Assembly (NCBI RefSeq): GCF_001522545.3
Contig: NC_031769.1
Span: forward strand, 67,185,053 to 67,249,052
DNA from: Parus major
Taxonomy: Eukaryota > Chordata > Aves > Passeriformes > Paridae
Reading direction: 5' to 3'
DNA length: 64,000 nucleotides
Made by a program: the position numbers and the translations under genes. This document shows, piece after piece, positions 50,401 to 61,100 of the stretch (its first letter is position 1; each line of letters begins with the position of its first letter). The notes under the pieces are model-generated. The model was not told the DNA's origin. It made no database searches and saw nothing but the letters and a program-made list of their open reading frames with translations.

Positions 50401-53208
50401 AATGCCTAGTTTTTATCAGCAGCTTTATTTATTTGAAACAGTAGGATACAAAAGTTACCTTACAAAGCTGATTAAACTTCACCATGGAGGTCACAGCTGA
50501 AGGGGTATTTTTGTTTTTTACCTCCCAGATCAGTTCTCGTAAATATCACTTTGCAATAACAACTCTGGAAATGACCTAGGAGCCAAAGTACCCTGCAGCA
50601 AGAATGGGAAGGGTAATATCCTCTCCAAGCAGACCCAAGGATCCTTTGGTGAGAAGCCAGTTCTCAGGTGGAAAGTACCCACATTTTTCTGGATTGGCCT
50701 GCATCTCCAACCCCTTCTCTCTTCCTACCCTCTGGCTCAGAAAACCACTTTCTCCCCAGTGCTCCCTCCACAATGCTGCCTGTGCCAACACAACTTCAGA
50801 GCCTCCTGGGGGGCGTTTTGGCTGTGCTCTCGGAGGCTTGGTGCTGAGCCATGGAGAAAGCAGCTCAGGAGAGACTTTTTGGGCTGTGACTGCCATGCTC
50901 AGCATTACCAGGGCACCTTGTGTTCTGTACTGGGGGGGACAATTGTCTTCTGGGTGGGAACAGTGAAGAGTTGGTACCTTGCTCTCATCCCTCAGGATCT
51001 CTGATGGCACACCAGTCAAGGCCAGCTGGCAAGGGACCCATGCAGGTGTTTGGTTTCACCATTTAAAAAGCCCTGTACAAACCAATGTGGCTTTTTCCTC
51101 ACAGCATGCTCTTGTTTGCCCTCCTGAACACTGTTGAGGACACTGGATCCTAAGAGAGTGAATGCAATTTATGACCTAGCAGAGGAAATAATCAGCGTTT
51201 TGTTGGCACTAGCCTGGAAAGAACATTAAATAGAGAAGACTCACTGAACTCAGTGAGAGCACTGGAAACTACAAAAGTCCAAAAGAAAAACAGTAAGCAC
51301 CAACAGTAGTAGCGAACTTGAAGTGAGCAAGGACAACAAACTACATGTGCATTTGTGATGTGCTGTGGCTCAGAGAAAAAAATCCAGTTTTATGGTGTGC
51401 ATACTGAAATAGTTCTGCCCAGAACTGGCAAAAGGTATGGGTGAAAGGAACCTGATTATATCATTTATCTAGGAATTGCTGCCATGTGGACAAACAGGGA
51501 GATGTTAAAAGAAGCCAAACTTCTATGGGTTTGCCTGACACACAATTTAAAATTACTGAATCCAAAGTCTAATACTTGGACCTCCCTAGCTCCAAATATA
51601 ATCAAAATTGATATGATGTGTGCATGTCCCTCTGATCTCACTGAGATACACCATATCACTGAGGTTAAATGCACATTGCTGTGCTGTACTAGCACAGGGC
51701 CTGAGAAACCAAAAAAGACATGGAAGTTTCCTGAAGAATATATATGAAACCTTTACTGTGACTTAAGAAATTGTTTCCATTGTCTGAATTTCTTTTCCAA
51801 TGCCTCCAGCTAAATTAAAAGCAGAAAGAGACAATTTTTCAGAGGCTCTTTCAGCACATTATAATTAGAGATCATTTCATCATCTTAAACATCCTTTAGT
51901 GAAATAAATGCTTATTTGAGCTGCAGCATCAACAGCTGCAATGAACTAAAGTTATATAGAAATCTTCATGCACTTTGCTTCGAGCCAAAATTGTGTGTAT
52001 TCCCAGGGCCAGGGCCAGGGCTGTGACCACAGGTTCCAGACTGTCAGACCAGCACCTGCCCTGTCTGCTGGCTGGGTCATCATGATGCCCACAAGTTTTT
52101 CTTATTAACACTCTCACACACGCTTCTGTGCATCTGTACCAACTAAATCCCACACAACTCTTTTGAGTGATGATAATTAATTATGGTAACTCCGGCTTAA
52201 CTCTTTAACTTTTTTTTTATACTCTCTAATAATATTGGCACAGTAAGCTATTAAAGGTACATTATTTCCAATTTGCTGATACAGGATGCAACTTAGAGAT
52301 ACCAAGATCAGAGCTAAAAACATTCCCCAACTTTTAAGTCCCTCCATATTGTATGCTTTTAGAATAAACTTGGACAGACAAACCCTTGTTGCTATTGTGT
52401 AGTGAATTATTATTGCACTGAGGAACACGTTGGTGCAATTGCTAGCTTGGTAGACTATTTATGTCAAGTTTGATCTCATAAAGTGTTTCTACAACAAATT
52501 CCTCCTGAATACCTTCGAAGTTCACATTAAGAACTCCTGCAGGATTTGAGCTCTTATTGATTTTCCCTCTTTTAAATACTCCTACCATACTCTGTGTCTA
52601 TGATGGAAACAAACCAAACCATATGAGAGGAGAACTGCAAGAAAAAAAAGCGAAAGGTGGAATATGATGGTCCCTACAGACTTGTAAGTCTGACTGCTGT
52701 TGTATGCAAACACATGACAGCAGATGGAAAATAGCATAAAATACAGCTTGGGTTGATTAAAATGGGACCATGACTTTTAATGTTTCTCTCTGAACTGATT
52801 TTCCTGGAGATGTGGCAGATTTATGTCAAGTCCTGTAAGACATCTGATATAGGAGCATATAGGAGCTTGCTGTTTTAAACTATAGAAGATGTGGATAAGT
52901 AGAATTATAAGGCAGGTAATGAGACATAGGAGATATAAGGGTATCCAGTGCTGAAAGGGAATATTGAGAGAAATCAATAGCATAAAGGAAATTGGAGAGG
53001 CTGTAAGAGCCTTGAGAACTGGAATAAAATTAGTGAGACTAATATTTAGGGGTTCAAAACAGAAGAATCTCCACTTGGCAGATGACAAGTACTTCTGCTG
53101 AAAGGAGATTTAGTTGAGTCTGCACCTACACTGGGATGCAGGGGATTTGATTGGAACACTTCATTATCTGCTGCTTTCTTCTGGCCTGTGTACCTGGATT
53201 TTTTCCAA
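44462..53208. other. Non-coding A+T-rich sequence
   Basis: No recognisable gene or RNA. It includes TTA-rich sequence at 49244-49256, a short GGGCCA triplet repeat at 52004-52020 and a G+C-richer patch at about 50580-51060. That patch is open on both strands (147 codons minus, 120 and 81 plus) but has no recognisable protein content. Confidence 0.6.
52004..52020 (+). repeat. (CAGGGC)n, nearly three copies
   Basis: CAGGGCCAGGGCCAGGG: a 6-base unit in tandem. Minor simple repeat. Confidence 0.85.
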
Positions 53209-53457
53209 GGTGTAATGGCTATAAACTGGAAGAGGGTAGGTTTACATTAGCTTTTAGGAAGAAATTATTTACAGTGAGAGTGGTAAGGCACTGGAAAAGT
53301 TTCCCAGAGAAGTTGTGGATGCCCCATCCCTGGCAGTGTTCAAGGCCAGATTAGGTGGGGACTTTAGCAACCTGGTCCAGTGAAAAGTGTCCATGCCCAT
53401 GGCAGGGAGGCTGGAACTAGATGATTTTTAAGGTTATTTTCAATCCAAACAATTTAT
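53209..53457 (+). mobile_element. CR1 LINE 3'-end fragment
   Basis: A 5'-truncated CR1 copy of about 250 bases covering the last ORF2 codons and the short 3' UTR. It shows CTGGAAGAGGGTAGGTTTA, GTGGTAAGGCACTGG, GATGCCCCATCCCTGGCAGT, CCATGGCAGGGAGGCTGGAA and CTAGATGATTTTTAAGG, the diagnostic CR1 tail order. The partial frame reads KLEEGRFTLAFRKKLFTVRV and RHWKSFPEKLW. It ends near a degenerate CAATCCAAACAATTTA terminus. The most consensus-like CR1 copy in the window after the 42.3 kb one. Confidence 0.93.
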
Positions 53458-53580
53458 TGCCTCCACAGTGATTTGGATTTGCAAGTCCAGCTTGAAATAA
53501 CATATGTGAAAACGTGTTGCTCCAGATATCAAAGTTAATCAGAAGCATCCTGGATTTTCATCTGTATGGTGTAAGGAAAG

Positions 53581-53628
53581 TTAGTACAGGTTCCAAAGAG
53601 GTTCTTAGTTCTTAGTACAGGTTCCAAA
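53581..53628 (+). repeat. Local 31-base direct duplication
   Basis: TTAGTACAGGTTCCAAA occurs at 53581-53597 and again at 53612-53628, a 31-base period, with GTTCTTA also doubled in the spacer (53601-53614). It is a recent-looking local duplication within about 130 bases of the CR1 3' end. Confidence 0.85.
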
Positions 53629-56600
53629 AAGCTGCTCCAGCCATCCAACACCACACTCCAGGAAGACTCTGGGGGGGTTTCAGTCTGGCTCCCTGAAAAC
53701 TGTTTTTTGGTGTTCACAGGAATTTCCATGGACTTCTGTGGACCAGCTCTGACACTGAGCTTCAATGCTCGGGATTCTCTGTGTAAGTAAGTGGCTGCTG
53801 TATGAGAAAGCAAATCACTGGGGCTGCCAGGGAGGTTACCTGGGCATGCAGCTGTCAGGTCTTGTGCAAATACCACTGGTGTGGGGATTTGCCTATGCAA
53901 ATGTAGACACTGTGGAGTTCATCTAAACACAGACAGCTCCAACAGCTTGTCAAGCCCTAGAAAAGCTGTACAGGTGGTTGGAACAGAGCTATTCCTTTCC
54001 AAGCACTGATGGAACACCTACACCTTCAGTTAATACAACTAAATGCAACAAGAAAACAAAGCCCATATAAACTAAGAGAAAATGTGAGTCTGCATAAAAT
54101 TTCTTCATCTGTTTCTTCCCAAGCTCATCTCTGATAGGTATCTACACATTGGCCACACGCCAGAATGGGCTACATTGTGAAAGACATGCATATTTTAAAT
54201 ACATTGCATTGCTACACATGGAAAACAAGTTTCATGCCCTGACTGTTAGGGTCCAGAAAACAACATTTTCTTTTTCCTAAAATATCATACAACTCAAGAA
54301 AAGGTATCCTCTTTCATTATGTGGGGAACAAACAACCTCAGCAAGTTTCTGAATTAGTAAGCCAAAGGGGAGGGGGGCGGGAAGTGCATGACATCATTGC
54401 CCCAGTTAAAATTGCATTTCTTCATTTCAGGTTGGGTTTTTTGTATGGTTTTGTATTTTTGTTTTTGTTTTTATTTTTTTTGTTGTTGTTGTTGCTTTAG
54501 GTAGAAGAGATATCAATTTAAATTTACAATTACATCTTTTTTCCTGAAAATACTTTAATGAGTTATCTTAACAAGATTAGAAATTTCCCAAAACATTCTT
54601 TGAGTAAGAAGTGTAGAAGTTACATTAATTTTGACTAACAAGGGTTTGTCTGTCCTCCAGATAAAAGGCTGTCCCAGTTTGTCATACCAAGGAAAAGGCA
54701 GTTTCTTGAAGAAATGCCAGTTCACATTATCAATAATGCAAGTCCTGTGCTCTTGCAATGTCCATCTCAGTAGACAAGGTGGAGAGTAACTATTGACCTA
54801 GTAATCTTGACCCAATGAGCTTGTCTCCATAGGAAACTATAGCTAAAACTACACATGTAAACATCACTTCAGTCTATTAATACAATCTGAAATATTTCAT
54901 TGGATAAATTGAATAAATTGCTGTCATTCTTTTTGCCTGAAACCTTCTTCTAAAAACAAAATGAAATTACCAAATAAAACACATCCAATTACAATTTTTT
55001 TCTCTCCTAATATGTCTCTCCATGACTCAGCTAACACTTGCCTACAAAGCCTAGCCTTGGGCTCTGCTGTACAGTCACCTCTTCTGTGTTACAACATGCT
55101 GAGAACTTTTTTAAAATGGAAAAAAAAATTGAGCTAGAAGGGTTACTAGGGTTACTGTTTCTTGACTACTGTTGATATGAAAAGAAGATTTAGGTACTTG
55201 TTAGGGTAAAACTATTCAGAGTAACAGACAGAAGAAGTTGTGGATGAGCCTACCTAATCCTTCCTTTATATAAGAGCATGTTAGACTTTATTACTGATGT
55301 ACTGAACTTACCCTCAGTGGCACAGGGGTAGCTAATAATTCCAACCAAAGTGCAAAGGAAAGGAGAGCCAAGCATGCCAGAAACAATTGCTAGTAGGACT
55401 GCACATAGAATAAAACACTTCTCTCAGAAAACGGATGTGTCAAAAAATCTTGTTGATGCCAGCACTTTCAATACTTTTTCAAAAGTCAAAACTATAAAAG
55501 AACTTCTGGGTATCACTGGATTTCTCACTATTTTTTCATTTCAGCCTTTTTTTTTTTCTCCAGTCCTTTCTCTTATGTACTCTAATTCTTTTCAGTCTCT
55601 GGCTCCTTCCTAGACTTTTGCCTAATATGTACTGTTCTCTGACCTGAATTCCTAGATTGACCCTTTCTTTTTGTTTGTCCTGTCCTTTCCATGCCCTTTA
55701 CCATGCTTTTTTGTTGGCTTTTTTTAATTAAAACCAAAAAATCTGGTTATTTATGAACCTTGGAGGATCAAGATTTATTGAAACCGTGGTTGGGCAGTGC
55801 CTGAAGCTTCATTAGCAGGATACTATTCTGAAGACCAAGAACTCAACATCCTTCTAGTACTAATTAATTTAATTTTTTTTGGTGGCTATTTAGGATCATT
55901 TTTTGATAAAAAGCAGAAAGGGTTAGATTGCATGGTCAAAACTATTAAATTACATGAACCAGGTGCTTCACCTCATGACAGCTGGCTATAAAGTGATGTC
56001 CTCAGCAAAAAACTCCAGGTCAGGAATTCACAAAAATTAGACATTGACCATTGCTTTTGAATGCTTTCCAATTATCTATGATAGCTTGGGACTACCTCTC
56101 TTAATAAATTTTGCAGCCTGATGGACTGGAGCTAGAAATGCAAAAGTTTTCCTGGACAGACCTAAAGTCAGTCTTCAGCATTACTGAGTACAATGAAACA
56201 TCAGCTTGCAAAACTGTCCTTGATTCAGGAGTTTCGGCTAAACAATAGTGGAGGGATTTATATCGTGTTAAGGAGCATAGTGCAGAAGAAGACCAAGGCC
56301 AGTCTGTACTGGGACATTTTATCTTTACCAGAATCAAGTGATGGAATTTTAGTCCTTTTCAGAGGCAAAAACACAGCCCTGAACCACTTCTGCCACTTTA
56401 ATCTGTTTTTATCTTCAGCTCGAAGAGAGCAACATCTCACATGCATTCCCATCAATACAGACACAGCAGCTTTTGAATTACAGATTCCTAAAGTTATGGG
56501 TCCTTAAGTAAATAGTGATGCCTTAAATTAAAAGTAGCCAGCCAGACCAATACACTTGATTGAATCAGGAGTTATTAATGTGAAATTCTTGAGTTATTTA

Positions 56601-57259
56601 TTCCTTTCTATTATTTGTAGCCTTTTCCGAACAGCACTGGGTATTTTTTTTCTCCATTTGAAGAAGCTCCTTTAGCAGGGTTACAACAAGCTTCTCCCAT
56701 TCTTCACATCTTCCATAATTTTTAGCTAACCCTGTGCTGGCTGCTGCTTCTTGTGCTGTTTTTTCTAGACCCAAAGACTTGGAGCTTTGGACATCATGCT
56801 TCTGGTGCCTTTTGTTAGTACAGAACAGAGAATCACACAGCAATGGAAATCAGACACAGACTTTTGCTTTTCTAGTGTGCTTTGTGCTGACTTTAAAATA
56901 CATGCTGATTCCCATGAGCTTTCATCCTTTTAACAGCAGGAGTAGGAAACCACTCCATCTGTATTTGGTATGAACTATTCAAAGATCACACAGCAGAAAA
57001 TATTATAAATAGCCTGGGTCAATGTTGGTTTTGTAGTCACCTTGTGCATGCCACATCCACCACAGATATATTGTGTACTTGGTTAACTCTACTGTGTCTT
57101 GCAAAGGCTGAGAGTTAAGAAACTCTGCCCTTGAGTGTTGGAAGGCCTCCAAGTCTGAGAACATGTTTTAAGCTAAAAGAACAGCATAAATGTACAGGCA
57201 GATAAGTAAGAAAGAAAAAATTGCTACAGCTGGCTCTTTAGCAGCCCAGAACAACATAA
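53629..57259. other. Non-coding A+T-rich sequence
   Basis: No recognisable gene or transposon. It includes a G-rich GGGGAGGGGGGCGGG run at 54367-54381 (three G-runs, short of a canonical quadruplex), a T/G-rich tract (listed) and a poly-T run near 55548-55558. Confidence 0.6.
54430..54496 (+). repeat. T/G-rich tract ending in (TTG)n
   Basis: Imperfect TTTTTG/TTTTGTA units followed by about four TTG units. Simple low-complexity sequence. Confidence 0.85.
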
Positions 57260-57925
57260 ATGCTCCAAAAGAGACAGGTCCAGCTCACAGCTGTGCATCC
57301 CTCCCCTCTGCAGCATGGATGCTGGCTGCTGTGGACAAGCAAGGGAGCCTCTGCTACTCAGGGAAGCATTTTGACAATAGGACACAACCTGTTTACATCT
57401 ATCCTGCAGGAAAAGAAGGGTTTGCAGGCCGGGGAAACCACAACACAACTAACCATGCTTTGCCTAACAGAGTGCCCATCTCCAGTCCATACATCCTTGT
57501 GTAGAAAGCTAACAAATGCCAGCACCTCAAGGAAAGAGTGGTGTTTTTGCAGAGGATTAGGGATGATGACCAAGCAGTCCATAGGACTTCCTTTGGAAAC
57601 ATTTGCACATGGGCCACTCCACAGAGGCAAGCATGTGTTCATCTCTTATCACCTGGGCTTCAGTGGAAATTCCCTCAGTTTTGTCAATCACAGCTCCATA
57701 ATGAATAAGGGAGAGAATGAATGTGCCAAATATTCTGACCACATACACAGTGGTCTTGCTAGCTCTGGCCAACACAGAATGATGTTAAGATATCCTCTAT
57801 TTATGTGTATGTGGACTGAACAAGCAAGCAATGTGGTGGTAGCAAGGGCTGACAAAATATCCTTACTCCAATCCAATTTATCAGCCCTCCCTCTGTATCT
57901 GGCTCTCTGTGTGGCTATTTCTTAG
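57260..57925 (+). CDS. Longest open frame (221 codons), probably not a gene
   Basis: ATG-initiated frame, 221 codons, stop TAG. The start context is weak (T at -3). The translation begins MLQKRQVQLTAVHPSPLQHG, has no recognisable domain, signal peptide or clear membrane segment, and is evenly mixed in composition. The opposite strand is also open for 72-94 codons across parts of it, which suggests low stop density rather than selection. No splice, promoter or poly(A) signals support it. A rough estimate from stop frequency is that a frame this long is unusual but not remarkable in 64 kb. It could be an orphan or lncRNA frame; most likely chance. Confidence 0.12.
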   Translation: MLQKRQVQLTAVHPSPLQHGCWLLWTSKGASATQGSILTIGHNLFTSILQEKKGLQAGETTTQLTMLCLTECPSPVHTSLCRKLTNASTSRKEWCFCRGLGMMTKQSIGLPLETFAHGPLHRGKHVFISYHLGFSGNSLSFVNHSSIMNKGENECAKYSDHIHSGLASSGQHRMMLRYPLFMCMWTEQASNVVVARADKISLLQSNLSALPLYLALCVAIS

Positions 57926-58019
57926 TAAAAACTGTTCTGGAGAGCAAGATCTTCCTTTATTTTTGGAAAATAGTTTTGCAGTAATATTTCAGTAATTAAG
58001 GACAGAATCTAGTTAATAG

Positions 58020-58170
58020 CTGGAGACGGCATTTTAATTTATTCAATCTGCTTTTAAATGTCAGCAGTGACTGCACATTTGAAGTTCTGTTGGGCAACTG
58101 ATTCCATAACCCCCCAGTCATAATTAACCTGCAATCAGGGTAAGACAATTCAAATAACCTACCAAGAAGG
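58020..58170 (-). mobile_element. Old CR1-like LINE remnant, minus strand
   Basis: Read on minus, the frame contains GGLWNQLPNRTSNVQSLLTF followed by KSRLNKLKCRL. This is the pattern of the non-LTR retrotransposon ORF2 C-terminus, where a Trp-Asn-x-Leu-Pro motif precedes a Ser-Leu-x-x-Phe-Lys-x-Arg-Leu block. The plus-strand text (CAATCTGCTTTTAAATGTC, then GGGCAACTGATTCC) matches a diverged reverse complement of CR1-type 3' sequence. It is highly diverged and lacks a clear 3' end, so the subfamily is uncertain; a related LINE clade is possible. Confidence 0.5.
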
Positions 58171-61100
58171 ATCTTAGAAACGATCACAAACATTAAGCAA
58201 AAAATTACCGGTGGCTAGCAATGGCCATTCAACACTAAAAAAAATAAAAAAAATTAAAAAAACCTCATTAGTAGGAAACAATTAGTTCCATCACAGCTTT
58301 GTTCTTTGGCATTTAGCTTTTACTAAGCAGAATATATTGGAAAGGACACTTGGGCTCACCCTGAGCTTAGAAGTAGGAGCCAGCCCTCGGAATTTTGCCA
58401 GTGGGATTCAAAAACCAAAAGCAGTAACAGGCAGAAACCAAGAATTTAAACTCCTTTGCCCTCAATGTTCTTTCCTTGTTTACCTTTTCTATCCATAAAA
58501 ACAAATAAACAAACAATTAAAAAAACCAAACAAAAAATCCCAACAAAAACCAAAAACACCAAAACAACCCAAACCCAGCCACAAAGTTCTGCAGATGACC
58601 TTCATGTGCTATTTGCAGTGTAGGAGGAGGCTGGAGGGAGGGGGAAGAGAAGCAGTAACTTTCATATGCCTTTTGGTGCTAATCATCTATGTTAACCCCA
58701 CTGAAATGCCTATTTCATCTTCACACCATGCAAGATGTCTGGAGTCCTTTGAAACAGAGATTAGTCACTCGCACCTCAAGGGCACGACGATGTTAGCTGT
58801 ATCTAGCTGCATTTAAACATTGAAAAGTCTTTCTCATCCAAAGGGAAAACAACAAAATGACTTTTTGAATCCTGACTCACAAGGGAGAGCCACTTTCTGA
58901 ATCAGTGCTACAACCTTTGGGCAATACCTGACTCTTCCTGGCAAGTGCTGCTTCTCTATAACCACTTGAGTGCCCCAACACCAAACATTTCTGAGAAGGA
59001 AGGATCAGCTCACGGAGGAACAATGAAATTGAAAAGCAAGACACAGCAAAAATAAAAATTAAAAAATCATAGTTTATAATAAACACGCATTAAAATAACT
59101 TTTCTGTTCATTTGAGAATAGTGGGTCTGAACAATTTCACATTCTGAAAGCAGAGAATGGGAACAAGAAATGTTCCAAGATGACATAAGAATCTGGCAAG
59201 TTTACCTGTTCTGCTTCTTCTAGAGACTAACATGTGGAACTTTCCATCAAGGAGGGGGCAGAAATTTCCTTTATTTTTCCTCTTTTGGTTCTCTCCCTTA
59301 ACTCCTGCTGTTGTAAGGAAATGTCACCTTGAAATACCTGGTATTATTCTTCCAGTTGGGAATGCATAGGATTTTCATAGAATTTCAGCTGTCAAAAGAC
59401 TTGATTACTACAACACATATCCGTTGAAAGAAGCCAGATGGAAAGTGTAGAAGTTTCCAGCTTAAATACTGAACAAAAAACCTCACCAAAACTGTCTTAA
59501 ATTGATGTCCATTTTTGTTACAACCACCTATGTTTGTTCCATTTTACATATCAATTTCAACTTTCCAATTGGAAAACTTAAAAAAAATATTTTATGGAAA
59601 TATTTATTTATCAGTAATTCCCCATTTCACATATAAAATAAGGGATAAAAACTTAACATATAACTACATCATTAACTGTCACAAAGTGACAAACCTGGTG
59701 ACAAAGGTAAATAGGATCTTAAATTCAGTTTAGATATCACACTACCAATGAAATACACGAGTATGAAGCCCTTTTTTGACTGTATACTGTAGGGCAGTGA
59801 TTTTTAGTTTAAAGCCAGATTTTTTATTATTTTTTAGGTTGCAATAATTACCTGTCTTGCAGGGTTCTAGTTTTGATAATTGGCTTGTGATCATCTCAGG
59901 CACAAGTTTCTCAGGGAATTGAACTTCCAGCAATACTGCACTGAGAATTCATACAAACATTCGATAGGCTGGTGAGACATGTGGTAAGAAGAAGCCAAAG
60001 AAGAAGCAAGACAGCCTAGAAAGGTAACATGGTTTGTAAATGGAGGAGCAGCAGGAAGGAGAATGAAAAATTCCATTTGTCTAATAGTGAGAGGCACCAG
60101 TACACCCACTTGGTTTCTCTGCTTTCTTCCAGCCTTTCACTCTCCTCCTATAAACAAGCAGACACAACCCCCACCATCTTCTGTAACAGACTTTGTCATA
60201 GTCCTAAATATTTTAATATATACATAAATGCAGAGGGAAAGTTTGTTGTTTCCATTTTTCCAGCAGAACCCATATGCTCTGTTTCCATGTCTGTTTCTTT
60301 GAACTTTCTTTCTCCGTGATCTACTTTTCTCCAATATGCCTGTTTCTTGCACAACCATGTCTTCCTTTAGAAACCCTCCTATTTGTAGACATGCTTTTTC
60401 ATCCTTTTTCTGCAACTACTCCTCATAGTCAAGTTCTGGAATGTTTCTTTCCCTCTGGGCTTGGTATTCATTTATCTCTTCTCAGAGGCAGAAATTACTT
60501 CATCATCCCCAAATGCAGGACACTAGGCACACACAGATATGAGAACTATGTTGTTTCTTACAGGAAAGTATTCCCAGGCTGCTAAGTAAGTCTCGTGGTC
60601 CTCTATAACAGAGACTAATGCTGCCAATATACTAAAATCATAGTGATTCTCCAGGAGTTCCCATCTGAATGGAATTATCCTGAAAGACACACTCCCAAGC
60701 TTAAGTAACAGAAGACAGTCCCAAAGATGAGAGACAGAAGAATTTCCCCGAGGCCCAGACCCCATTCCATCATTCTGAAGGAGCCTTCTTGATACTGCAG
60801 ATGTTTCATGCTCTAAATAGAACACTTTTTAAAATAAAGAACCTTCTCTTCATACTTTAACTTCCATGAACCCTGAGCAAGAAATTCTTTGTAAGAATCA
60901 GCCAAGCTTTACACGCCCCACTGTAAGAAAAGCACTGGAAGTTTATCTCAGATTTGCAGGGCGACCTCGTGGTCCACAAGCAAAACTAACCTTCACTTTT
61001 CCCTGGCTGTCAATTTCCCAAGCTCATTCATCAAGGTTGCTTTAATTTTCTTAACAATACAGAACTGTTAGAGCAGTGAAAAAGCTGATTATATATATTT

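Noticed and set aside
54367..54381. GGGGAGGGGGGCGGG as a G-quadruplex
   Set aside because: Only three separated G-runs, so it does not meet the four-run rule.
59370..59410. Possible minus-strand CR1 3' end (TTTTCATAGAATTTCAG)
   Set aside because: Only the CATAGAAT core matches; no further CR1 sequence follows.
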